Below, one piece after another: positions 11,801 through 23,425 of a DNA stretch of 64,000 bases. Below the pieces are notes generated by a model. That model was not told the origin of the DNA, did no database searches, and was given only the letters and a program-made list of their open reading frames with translations. Both the position numbers and the translations under genes were made by a program. The number at the start of each line of letters is the position of its first letter. Position 1 is the first letter of the stretch. Location of the stretch: NCBI GenBank assembly GCA_028564675.1, contig JAOVVO010000153.1:62001-126000 (forward strand). Reading direction: 5' to 3'. Source of the DNA: Onchocerca lupi. Taxonomy: Eukaryota; Nematoda; Chromadorea; Rhabditida; Onchocercidae.

Positions 11801-14800
11801 TATATCGTTCAAATTTGATAAAACGAACCCGCCACAAAGAATGGAAAAATCGATACCAACACCCAATGATCGGAATTCGCTGGTTTGTATAACAAAATCC
11901 CGTTGACTTAGATGCTGTGGCCTATGTAAATATTTGAATGGCACTTCGAGGATATCACCTGTAAATGCGATGAATTTGAATAAAGAATATGTACGTAAAC
12001 GTATGAAACTCCGTTTAACTGATTTTTGAATTTTCAAAGCTTAATAAATTTAACTTCTCAAATAAAATACTGTATCCATAATGTGGTACAGGTTTGCCAA
12101 ACAAACTTATTTCATTTCTGTGATGCGGATAACTGAAGGATTTACATCATTTTCACAGCAGTTTCATGAAGACTATTTCATATATAACTAACTTTAAGAG
12201 ACTTTCCATTTATTAAAAAATAGAGGAAAAAGTCGAGAAATGAAACGCTGGATGGAAGTTTTGATCTAAAAGAAATTGCGAAAAATTTGTCAAAAATATT
12301 GAGCTTAATGAGGCAAAAATACTATTGATAGAGAAATAAGTGATAAAAATAAGGCGACAAACTGAAATATTTCATTTCAAGGATTACGAGAATTAACAAG
12401 AAGCTAAGAAAGATGGTTTTTCCTGGTTTTCGTGCAAAACAAAATCACATCTTATTGTGATAATTGGAAACAAAAGTAAATAAAAGTGAGGAAATTTCAC
12501 AGACTGATAATCTTTGAATTTATGAAGGAAAATTTATGCAAGAGGTTGCAATGTACATAAATAATATCTATAAATATGAGCAAATAACTGAATGGGAGAA
12601 AAGGAAATGATTATTGATGACAATTATCAGACTAATCAGTGCAATTTCATCATATAATTAGCTTATGCTATAAGGTAAAAGAAAAACAACGTGATATTGG
12701 ATTCATCATTCATTTTTGATTGCTCAATTTCAAGAAATGAAACTAAAAATGGATGAGATTATTTCATTTATAAGGTTTTTTTTTTTTTAATTTCCTTCAG
12801 TCATTTAGTTTAAAATTTTAAATTTTTAAAATCATTTCAAGATGTATTGACTTTTCGAAGAACTTTCGGTAAACATTTGAGTATAACATGATGGATATGC
12901 TTGTTTGATGCGAGAATGCAAGCAAACAATTCTCTTACCTTCCATCAGTGATAATTATAGTTGCAACATGCACCTTGAACTTCTCTAACATCATTCGAAG
13001 CTTCTAGAATTTCTTTATTTCCCAGAAATTTTGTTCAACTTTACTTTTACACAGCAATAATAGCTATTTTTCTATTTCCTCTCTTCTGCTTCGCTATTTA
13101 CACGTTAGAAAGTGCAAAATCAGAAAAACAATATACTTTTTGTTTTTTTTTCTTTTTTTTTTTGAGCATTTTTGCTTCGCTCATTTGAACTTAGTTTAAA
13201 AAGGTGGATGAAAAGAAATCTCTACATCACTTTTCATTTTCTTTTTTTAATTAGCTATTAAAACAAGCACAAGAATGTGTTTATCACTGTCTAATCAATT
13301 ATCAATTTGCTGCTGAAGTATCGTTGACGTTTGAATTGAATTATAAAATTGATCATGACAAAGGATAAAATGAAAGGAATCAGTCATTCGAGATTCGAAT
13401 TTTTTAAATTCTTCTATGTAAGATATTTGCAAAATTTCGAAGATTTTTTTTTTTTTTTTTTTTTGAAGATATATCTATTTGAATGATGAATTTTAACGAA
13501 AAAAAAGTATTCTGAGTTGCCTGCCATTCCAAAATACCAAAAATTCATTTAGATGTATGCAAGAAAATAGAAAAATAAAAATTTGAGAATGTTAGAAAGA
13601 GAAATAAGAATTGCGATATTTTCTTCTTGCCGATGGTAAAAATAAATTTGAATTTCGACCTTTTATAGTAAATTTTAAACACATAAATTCAGCAAAAATT
13701 TGATAAAATCTTCATAAACCTGCCATTTCACGAAGATATTTATAGAATTTGGAGATTGTTTTATAGTTTTCACGAAGATATTTATAGAATTTGGAGATTG
13801 TTTTATAGTTTTATATTTAACAAATTAATATGATTACCAGGTTTCATCCTCAGAACAATTTGTTGTGGATCGAGTTGTACAACTGTCATACCATCTGCCT
13901 GTTTACTTCCTAGTGGTAAATTCTGCAATAATAATAATTATTATTTTTTGAATGAAAATTTGAAGAAAAATAAATTCAAAAAAATCAAACAATCTTTTGT
14001 TATGTTCCTAATTTTCAGAGTTGTAATGTAAATAAACCTATTTTAACTAGATTAATAAAATCATAAGATTTAAATACTTGAAAATTTTTGAAATTTATTA
14101 AAATTAATGTGATTAAAAATTTATTAAAAGACTTTTATTTATTATCAAAAATAAATATTACATTTTGCGGTATAATTCGAATTTCTGTAGTGGGTGAATA
14201 GATAAGCGACGGAGCACATTTACCTTGAAATTCAGATTTCAAGTCACATCGTGACGGACCTACCATATGCTGCAACATTTCGAAAGTTTTCATGCGTCAT
14301 TATCAATTCAAAAATATCAATTTGCCAAGAAACTATCACATAAGATTCTTTCTTTCTTGAAACATTTTGACAATCAAAGTTCCATATCAGCATGCTATTA
14401 TGGAGTAGTGATAAGCCTGACTGGCTTAAATGATTATAGTAAATAGTCTTATTCATGTTTTTATGATTTAACTTCATTCATACTTAGAAGGGTTTAATAT
14501 AATTGAAAAATAAAAATTTTCATTTTTAAAGAAATTAAATACGTAGTCAAGAAAATTAGATTTAAAAACTCAATTTTGCAACCTCATTTGCTGATTTCAG
14601 AAAACCAAACATATCGATTTAATAAATAAAAAATGAATATATATTTGTTTCAATCTTTTTTTTTCAAATTCTTTGAATAATTCTTTCAAATATATAAGTT
14701 TTTCAATTTGAGTTAGTTGAAAAATAATTTAATGCATTTCACCATATTGATTCAATTATTCGAATAATTTAATTCGTTGTTGACTCAAATATATTCTACT

Positions 14801-15117
14801 ATTATTAAATATCGAATTCTTCAAATTTTCTGTTGTTAATTTAATTTGGAAATTAATAATGAAGTAAACAACAATGAGCATACCGGATCAAGACACCATG
14901 CACATTCCGGATGTTGTTTGATACATTGGCCACAACTTCTGCTACCCAGTGTACTGGTACATAATTTCCTGACATCTTTTGCAAATACTGAAAATTCAAT
15001 GAATTTAATGAGAAAAGTATATTGTTACAACATATATAGATCAAATTCATCAAAAAGTTGCTCACCATCAACAACAATGATAAATAAAGCAAGCAGCGAG
15101 TATATGTGCGACTTCAT
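8807..15117 (-). CDS. Integrin-beta-like protein lacking the beta-I domain, probably GPI-anchored
   Basis: Exons, 5' to 3' on the minus strand: 15117-15066, 14987-14884, 14269-14162, 13922-13838, 11958-11829, 11502-11307, 10721-10573, 10395-10323, 9947-9780, 9528-9207, 8982-8807. All phases agree and give 520 aa. Residues 1-20 form a signal peptide (MKSHIYSLLALFIIVVDVFA). Residues 24-72 are a PSI domain (SCGQCIKQHPECAWCLDP). The first half of the hybrid domain follows (VVQLDPQQIVLRMKPGD), then directly the second half (LGVGIDFSILC, GRQCPNVAIGDQIEF, ITPFCGCECEKVQ), then four I-EGF modules at about 229-385 (for example CSGHGTCECGKCVC). An acidic Glu/Asp/Asn linker of about 100 residues leads to a hydrophobic C-terminus (FFPLIISLIILFWP, then stop). 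The beta-I domain with its metal site, the beta-tail domain, the transmembrane helix and the NPxY tail of ordinary beta integrins are absent. It therefore cannot bind ligand or signal as PAT-3 does. A role as a surface or decoy partner is inference. The exon 5 donor (GG|GTTCGT) is weak. Intron 4, 1.9 kb, holds a 42-bp duplication and no beta-I exon that I can find. Confidence 0.9.
13726..13810. repeat. 42-bp tandem duplication in intron 4
   Basis: Two perfect adjacent copies of a 42-bp unit beginning TTTCACGAAGATATTTATAG lie just downstream (in transcript sense) of the exon 4 donor at 13838. The perfect identity indicates a recent duplication. No function is evident. Confidence 0.85.
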
Positions 15118-15142
15118 TAGATGGAAATTAACTTCCAAATTT

Positions 15143-15144
15143 CT
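15143..15144 (-). other. Probable spliced-leader acceptor of the integrin-like gene
   Basis: On the minus strand AATTTTTGCAG ends here, 25 nt upstream of the ATG at 15117. In nematodes such an acceptor close to the start codon usually marks trans-splicing of SL1. A conventional 5'UTR intron would look the same. Confidence 0.5.
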
Positions 15145-18100
15145 GCAAAAATTTTACACCATTAAATCGAAGAATAGCACAAAGAACTAAACTTTCAAAC
15201 GAAATGCGACTTTCTGAGATTGAAATATTTGTATATATGCAATCTGATAAGATAACTCGAAGCTATTTCTTGCACTTGAAATTGAAATTAATTTCAAAAT
15301 ATTGCACAAAAAAACCAAAATTTCCATTGTTCTATTATTTGAACATTCATTTATCACTGTTTACAAAGTGGTATGATAAATTTAAAGAATGAAATCAAAA
15401 TATAAAATAAATTATGATTTTGCGTATTTTCGGAAGCTTATGCTTGAGTGGATAGATCCCTAATTAATTACAATGAGTCAGCAGCCTATATGTAATGATG
15501 CATCTGTTGGTGTATAGATCTTCCTGAAAGCTTTAAAATCAATCTATTGTTAGTAATGAAGAGCTGATAACTGCTGTTGATAGTTAGAATAGGAAGGAAT
15601 CAGTATTTAATGGTTTGAAGAACTGATTTACATTGATAAATATTGATAAATACATTGACATATTGATAAATACAACAATCTGTATTGATAAATTGATAAA
15701 TATTGATGAATATAGTAATTTTTATTGATAAACATAGTAATCTTTTTTTTTTCTGTCATAATTAATGATTGATTTCTGGATGTTTGGATAAGAATCTAAA
15801 CAAATAAGGCATGAAAATATTGGCCTGGAACATCATGAGATGACGAGATATCTGTTTCACGAATCCTGATTGTTTACTCATGATGATATGAATGATAATT
15901 GATGTACTCTAAAAGGAAAGATAATGGATTATAAGTGATATGGTAAAAAAAAATAGCAACCAAACAGTCAGAGAAGAGAATCATATTAAAACATATATTA
16001 AAGGAATGCTTCACAGTTCTTTGCTTCCCGATACATATCAGAACTTTGAGGATAATGGCAATCAATTGATGAATGATATGAATATATTATGATAATATTT
16101 TAACTTGAAATGAGTTTGGCGTTGGGGAAAATTAGAAGAAGGATAAAGATTAGTAAGAATTTCTTTCTCGCAAAAAAAAAAAAAAAAGAGAAATGCATCG
16201 TAAAATGAAGGAAAGAAAAGAAGAAATAGGACTTAAATGTTTATTCGAATTGAAAAATATGAAATAAATGAAAGAATAAATAGAAAACACAAAATAATAC
16301 ACAGCTTTGAAACAATTGCAGACAGTATTTCGATAATCCTTGAAAAATAAACGATTTCAGTGAATTCTTTCTCTCTCAAATGTTTTCTCTCCTGTTTCTC
16401 CAAAACATACGCGATCGCACTTTTAACAATTTTTCGAAAATGTTATTCTTTCAGTGTATCACTGAAATGAGGAAAACGATCTTCCTCTATCACTCCCTAC
16501 TTCTCTCAAAGATTATTTATCATCTAGAGGCAGTGTTATCATTTAAAATTTCGTACTACCAACTGATAGGAGGGAAAGAATTTGCAATTTTTTATAGTTT
16601 ACTAAATTTTTCATAGTTTACTAATCCAATTTTGATTGAAATTAACCCTTAACACTGACGTTTTACAGTGAAAGTAGTTGGCTGCATACGATATATATTT
16701 TAATCAAAAAAAAAAAAAAAAAAAAAAATTGAAAAAATTTAAATCTTTGTTCAAAAGCTTGAATTTTGCTTCATCATAATTGAAACATTTATCTTCTCTC
16801 TCAATGGTAGCGTTGTGTGAATTTAGAAAATCTGGTAACAATTGTTATTAAAAAATATGGAAAATTTTACATTTTTGTTTAGCGCCAAAACATTTATTGC
16901 ATGAATTGAGACTATCTATCGTATTTAGCACGATTTATTTCAAACAAATTTCACAATAAAAGTTTCATAACAAACAGGAAAAATATATTAGGAAAGATGA
17001 ACTTTTCTGTTCAAAATGATTTGAAGCGCACTGCACAACTAACTGCCAGCAATCATTTTTTATTCCAGTGATATTTTCGAAGAAAATATAAATTCAGACA
17101 TATTGCAAATTTAAACAACAAGATGACTTGAAGAAGAAGGAAGGAAAAATGAAAATGTAGTTCATTTTGTTTTGAAATCATAATCAGCTGCTATTAAATT
17201 TATGAAGTTATTTAATGAGCAATTACTATTCTTTCATACTCGTCATATAAACTCGTATTTCAGGTAGACAATCAACATTTACATCTTTGAGATATTTTGA
17301 AAATTTTGATTTTTAAGTTTTGAATTTTGAAGATTTTTGAAAATTTTGAAGACTTCAATCAAGAAAAAATAAGAAGAAAAAAAAGTCACTGAGATTTTCA
17401 CTAACTGAAGAGAGAATTTTTTGCAAAATTATCAATCCAATGCTAATTATTCTTTTTCATCACAATTCATAACTTTTTTAAAAACAACGATGAAATAAAA
17501 AATTCCCGTCTGTTGAAAAAAGATATTGATTTTGGACAAAATCATTATTACTTTTTATGATGATTTAGCTATATTAATTCAGCTACCAATTTTGTCTGTT
17601 CTATTGAAATTTCATCAAAATCCATTGGAAATTAGCCTAAATACTGGACAAGATTTGCATTAATAGATAAATTCATTATTCTTGCAAAAATGCATCAACC
17701 AAAGAATAATTGTTTGAGAAGAGAAAAATTTTCTATTCGAAGAGTTTGTTTTGCTGTACGTAAAGTTTATTTAACTCTTGAAAAATTATAATAATATTAT
17801 GCAAAAAAATCTTTTTAAAAAAAGTTAGCAATTATTAGAATTAACATCTTCAACATCTCAGGTACAAAATAAATTAGTAATATAGTTAGCTAATAGTTGT
17901 AATATTATATAAGAATCTTCATCTCTTCGGCATCATCCGATCAATCACATCGAAATGTAAACAAATTATGAATCTCATAATAACCTTATGGTTTAAATTT
18001 CCAAATGATCTTAATGACTAATTGAACATTATAAAATCCATAAAATAAAAAAAGGCATGTTGAAATAGGAAAAAAGAATTCCAAAACTTTTTTTAAATTT

Positions 18101-19870
18101 TGAAGTTTCCCGATGTAAAAAATAAAAATAAAAATGAAGGCGAAGTTTAATAAATTTTTAAAATTTTTGACTTCTTTAACGAATTTTTTTGTATGAAAAT
18201 TGCTCAGTTATTAAAACGCTCAATCGATGAAGTTGAAAATCTACCAGAATTATATCATTTTTATATTAACTTGCAAGTGGGATCGAATTTTGTCAGTTTT
18301 AGCTTAAACAAGATGAATTGGCTTCAATATTTTGAATCGAATCCGGCATATATTGGATTAAACTGAATCCGGTGGATCAAGTGTAATCCAATGTGTTCCG
18401 GAATTGGATATACGCTGGACTAGATTTTATTTCAATTCTTAAGACGTTGATTAAAAATTTTTACGACAAGACAAATTCTGCGATCTCCGGCATTTGCATA
18501 AATATGATAGAATATCGCCATGAATTTGAAAAAGCAAAAACTAAAAACCATTTAATATTTGATTCTTGTAACACTAATAATGGACGAAAATCCAAGATTT
18601 TTTTATATTTTCAAATATTTGTGAAAATAAATGAAAGAAAAGAGCTCAAATTTATATTCTAAAGTTATCCATCGATTTTTTTTTTTTTTTTTTTCATCAA
18701 TAAATCAACAAAAAAAAGAAAATTTTATCATTCATTTGCATATTCAGTGCACGTTTAATAGTGATATAATTGCTCACTGATTAGATAAAATAATGATAAT
18801 TGATCGAGCTACCGATAATTTAGACTAAATGCCTTTAATCTGTCAATGTTGTTATTAATGGTAACGAATGATAATTAAGATTGAATATGTGATGGGAAAG
18901 GTTAAGTTTGTTAATTTGTGATAGCTCATCTTCAATTGTGATTTGATCGTTTGTTTATGGCAATGTCTTGCAAGTAATTAGACTAGGGTCCATTTAATAA
19001 ATTAAATCTTTAGGATTGGGAAACAAGCCAAAATGTCAAGAGTGGCTTCATTAAAGTTTTGCTTTCACGAACATGTACTATCATCTTTTTCATCCTCTCA
19101 TTAGAATTAATGAAATCTTATCAATTAATAATTCTGGAAACAAATCTTACACACTAAAGAAAACGGAATAAACGATTTATAATACTTTTCAAAAAAATTT
19201 GAATTTACAACTTTTTAAAATTGAGCAAACTATGCGATGTAGGGAGAAAGTTTGCATCTTCTCTGTAAAGAAAACAGAAAACTTCTGTTATCATATTTTC
19301 AGCTAAATATTAATCGGTTTAACTGTAACACAAACTATCAGGAACAATATTATTAAATTATGAAGCAAGTTAAATAATATTGAAATCAATATTATTGAGT
19401 AATCAAAAAGTACGACAAATTATGAAAAATGTCTAAAAATCAAAGTGGAATAAGTTTTTGAAAAGTTAATTAATGTTAAAAATCAAAATAAGACTAAGTT
19501 TCTGAAATTTTTATAAATAAATTTACTTAAAATTCAATTCATTAATTTTTCAACCAAATCATATTGCTGTTATTTGAAAATATATTGGTTTTTTAAGAAA
19601 TTTAAGACATTAAGATAAGCAAATGTAATGAAAATCAATATTATTCAATAATAGAAAATTAAAAAAAAATCATGAAACATATCTGAAATTTAAAATAAAA
19701 CCAAATTTGATTGGAATTTTTAAATTAATAAAGCCTAAATGAAATTTAATTCAAATTTATCAATCAAATCAAGTTGATAATGATTGAAAATAGATCCTAA
19801 GACAAGCAAACGAGATTTGAGGGATCGGAATAAACAAAGAGATGATTAAACGGTGAATCTCATCACAACC
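15145..19870. other. AT-rich intergenic region
   Basis: I find no supportable gene. The region contains a TTGATAAATA minisatellite (listed separately), poly-A and poly-T runs near 16170, 16705 and 18680, and only short low-complexity open frames. The stretch 18345-18415 carries the inverted words TTGGATTA and TAATCCAA about 25 bp apart, too little to call. Confidence 0.55.
15630..15742. repeat. TTGATAAATA minisatellite
   Basis: About nine degenerate copies of a unit resembling ATTGATAAATA, spaced 10-20 bp apart, make a short irregular minisatellite in the region upstream of the integrin-like gene. Confidence 0.75.
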
Positions 19871-19877
19871 GCGATAA

Positions 19878-20035
19878 TCACTTCAGCGAATCTGTCAACT
19901 TCATCACACGCTTGAACAAAGAAGACGGCGCTACTTCGGTAAACTTCTTTAAAAACAAATGCTCACAAATGAATTCCGCCCATCGATTCTCAATCAGATT
20001 TATGATTTCTAATCTTCTTGAAGTTGATTTTAATT
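19878..20035 (-). other. Coding-like open frame, unidentified
   Basis: On the minus strand an open frame of about 50 codons ends at the TGA at 19880-19878. Its codon use is not AT-driven: GCG, CCG, AAG and TCG are present. A typical piece is FTEVAPSSLFKRVMKL. It could be the last exon of an unseen gene, a relic or chance. I do not recognise the protein, and no strong splice acceptor is visible upstream. Confidence 0.25.
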
Positions 20036-20661
20036 TAATTATTTAATTTTAAAAAGATTAATTTGATCGGTAATTGATTTCTCACAAAATTAAAGCAATG
20101 ACTGATTTATTTTATTATATTAAAATGTTAATTGCTAGACTAATTGAGAATCGATGCATTTTTCATTACCATTTGAAACCATTCCTGCTTTAATATATCA
20201 ATGAGCAAGAGATGTAACTAGACCTAGACTTTTTAAGTTTGTTTTTCTATGGTCAATTATTTAAACTAAAATTATCATTGATCAGCTTATAAATAATTAC
20301 TCGAAACGAGTTTTTAACTTTTCGACATGAAACAAAATGGAAATAAAGAAGCTTAAATGCAAATTTAATCACTTATAAGTATTATTTTTCCAATGAAACA
20401 AGTTTTTAAGATAAAACATTTACTTTAGGTAATGCTTTGGCAAGTGTTGCATTCTGAAATCGTTTGATCATATTTGTTCAACAACAAAGCATTGATGGTT
20501 TGGAATTAATTGGAATTAAATTAGAATTAATTGGAACAAACTGGAATTAAATAATTGTCTTTTGAATTAGAATGTTACAAAATTCATAGATTTCATAAAT
20601 CCATAAGAATCATGATAAAAATAAAAGAAGTCTAGCGAATATCTGATGAATAACAGCAAAT

Positions 20662-20890
20662 ATGACCTTTCCTAGTTTCAAATTTCTTAAAAGTACACAA
20701 AAGAAAAGGATAATAGTCGGTGGAATAGATAAGTCATCAAACATCCACTTATCATCGAATAATCAGCCGATCGACCAACATTCTTGGAAACTGAAGTGGA
20801 ACCACAAGAGGCCACATATGTTTGACAGAGGGCAGCAACAGATGCTTCCTTTCCTGTTTGGTACAGATGGAATTCTTGGTAAATTTTCAC
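20662..20890 (+). other. Coding-like open frame ending at a splice-donor-like site, unidentified
   Basis: An ATG at 20662 opens a frame whose second half (from about 20717) has a balanced, coding-like codon pattern, including WKLKWNHKRPHMFDRGQQQ and LPFLFGTDGILG. The frame meets a donor-like G|GTAAATTTTC at about 20880. It may be an exon of an unannotated gene. I recognise no family, and no matching downstream exon was identified. Confidence 0.3.
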
Positions 20891-22441
20891 ATGATACTAT
20901 TCTAAAGCAAATATTAATTTAAAAAACTTTTCATTCCTTTTAATTTAGAAGGCATTTTTCATTATGAACACTTATGATAGCTTATCAGTAAAGCTTATCA
21001 GTAATAAAACTACGTATTCCATTAATGAATATGAAGCGTGGATAATATTATTTATTTAAATTAATTGAAGCAAAATGTTTGTTATTTTGCAATAAAAGAG
21101 ACTTAAATTTTGTGTTTTATTAATTAGTCAAAATTCTCGAAAATAACCCAGAAAAAAAATAATAATTTTCATACAACAATGAAAATTGGAAATAATGATT
21201 ATGTTAAAAAAGAATGTTTTTATAAAGATAAAAAGCAAATACTAGTATGAAAAGATCCTAAGAGATAAATAAAACAACTAAAATTTGATATTTCAGGAAG
21301 AAAAAATTTTTGCACTTTTTGTTTAGATTTTTTTTTTTTAAATTGAATCCAGTTACATGTCAAAAATCAACAATCCGTTGCAGTTGTTGTTTACATAATA
21401 AGTCTACTGATACTAATCCTTATGATTCACGCTATTCTGAAAATTTTGAAAATTAAAAAAGAATTTAAACAAAAAATTATAAAAGAAAATTAAAAATTTG
21501 AAAAAAAAGAACGCCTTTTTTTTATACTATTGTATTATAAAAGTTTGAGAAGAAATTTTTCCATCAAAAGTTTCTATCACTCGCTAGATACTTTTCTTGA
21601 AATTTCGAATTCATTCAATTAATTCGATATGTTAATGCACTGTCTCTCAAATTAAAAAAAAAAAAGGAAAAAAAAACTTTTCAAAGATTATTGTGATTTA
21701 AAAATTTGAAAAATTAGAATTTTTTCAAATTCAATTTATTCATAACCTATTTTAATTTAATCAGAACGAGATGAATGATATAATTTACTTTCCGATGGAT
21801 AATTTAGAAAACTAATTTTTAAACGAATGATTAATAGCGTTCTTGTTAAACAGCTCAAAGATATCTAATCCACTTCGGGAACTAAAGCTTTTTTTTATCG
21901 AGAATAGTGCAAAAAGAGAAGCACATTACAATCAGACTAGGTCTGCTTGTCTATGAGATGAACCACGCTTGGAATGCTAAATTTTTGAGTGGGAGGGCAA
22001 AAATCCCAACTTTTAACTTCATGTGTTAGAAGAAGCAAAAAGAGAAGAGATTCGAGAAAAATAACTAGAAAAATGTTACTAGATAATCATCTTTGAAGAA
22101 TTTTGATATTTTTTTGAAATTCAATTATAATTTTTGAGTGAAAGAAAAACTTATTTACAAGAAATTAGAAAATACCGATTTCGAGACTAAATAAAAAATC
22201 TGTAGAAAGTTAAAACGGCTACATTCTGACTTAAGTTTCTGCTGCTAATTTATTTTCATGTTCAATACTTTGAACACAATTGCGGGCACAAAAAATTCAT
22301 TGCTAAGATGTAGAAAATTGAAATTAGGCCTTAATAATGAATATTTTTAGCGTATTAAATTAGATCCTTCTTTATTAAATGATTTTAGCACTCCAAAAAA
22401 TTAAAATAATGAGAAATCAGCCATAATTTTCATAGTTAGAG

Positions 22442-22606
22442 AATCTATAAATAAAAACATAAATTTTCGTTGCTCATTTTCAAGTTCCTCACTGATTGAT
22501 TTGAAATTTTCATAAAACGTTGCATTCGAATAGGTGCTTATTTAAGAACTTTCGGAGATTTAAGATTTTGAACAAACGAACATTGACATTTTTATTTATA
22601 TAGATT
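22442..22606. mobile_element. Interspersed repeat with inverted ends, copy A
   Basis: The left end AATCTATAAATAAAAAC and the right end, whose reverse complement is AATCTATATAAATAAAAATG, form imperfect terminal inverted repeats around 165 bp. The interior holds the family core ATTGATTTGAAATTTT followed by ACGTTGCATTCGAATA. Related sequence occurs at 25437, 26266 and 43525. The form suggests a non-autonomous fold-back or MITE-like element. Short A/T-rich ends and a similar core also occur in degraded non-coding repeats of other invertebrates, so the class is uncertain. Confidence 0.6.
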
Positions 22607-23315
22607 ACTGGGACTTTGTCATGCTTCGCGGGTTGTTATAAAAATAGAATCAATCATTTAGATAAGAGAATCCAACAAGATTAATGCTTTCGAAAGTCCA
22701 AAGTTAGAGATTTCGCAAAAAATTGTGTGTCATGCAATATATCTTCAATCAAATTAATTTTCCTTTCCAGCTTATTTTTTAGATTTCTGCATTACCGTTC
22801 AAAAATTGATACTAAAAATTTCAAAGAATTCAAATATTAAATTATGAACACTTCATATCATAATAAATCCAACTAATAAAATTTCTAATGCTATTAAGAA
22901 ATACCTAATGTATATAAATAATACGGACATTAGCGGGAAATGTCTAATCGCATCCGACGCTTAATTTAATTATTTTTTGAATCTAAATTTTTATTAAAAT
23001 TAAGCAGTCAATAAGTTTTCGAACAGCGAGTCTTAAATGAAATGCCAATTTAAATGTGTTACTAATGTAATCACTGATAATATCTAAAGAAAATAACTTG
23101 AAAGGATAAAATAAAAGGACAGGAAATTAGAACTGATGTGGAGATAATCGATTATTGGGAAGAATGGATTGATGATAGATAAGATGAGAGAGGTGGAAAC
23201 GACTATCATTTGTGGTAATTCGATAAGGAAAGAGTTAAACTTAGCAAGAAAGGGGAAGAGAGAGTGAGAAGGTGATAAAGAAAGGAAAAGCTTAAGGATG
23301 AATGATCAGATCAGG

Positions 23316-23425
23316 TCAACCAAGTGCTGCAAATATCCGACGAACTTCTTCTATGCTAACTACCTCCTTGTAAGCATCTGCTCGCAACTGTTCATTCCTC
23401 ACTTGCAAATTGCAGATTTGAAGAT
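23316..23425 (-). other. Coding-like segment, possible terminal exon, unidentified
   Basis: On the minus strand about 36 codons end at the TGA at 23318-23316. The codons are mixed-composition and polar (for example NEQLRADAYKEVVSIEEVRR, then IFAALG and stop), which stands out sharply from the AT-rich background. An in-frame TGA limits the frame upstream. AG acceptors inside the frame could start an exon. I do not recognise the protein. It may be the last exon of an unseen gene, whose earlier exons I could not find, or a pseudogene fragment. Confidence 0.35.

Noticed and set aside
12939..13003. Exon-like minus-strand segment in integrin intron 4 reading HVATIIITDGR, reminiscent of a vWA/beta-I strand
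   Set aside because: As a cassette between exons 4 and 5 (phase 1) it would hit a stop, and one motif is not enough to claim a beta-I remnant.
14846..15190. 114-codon plus-strand open frame
   Set aside because: It lies antisense to exons 1 and 2 of the integrin-like gene, whose reading is far better supported.
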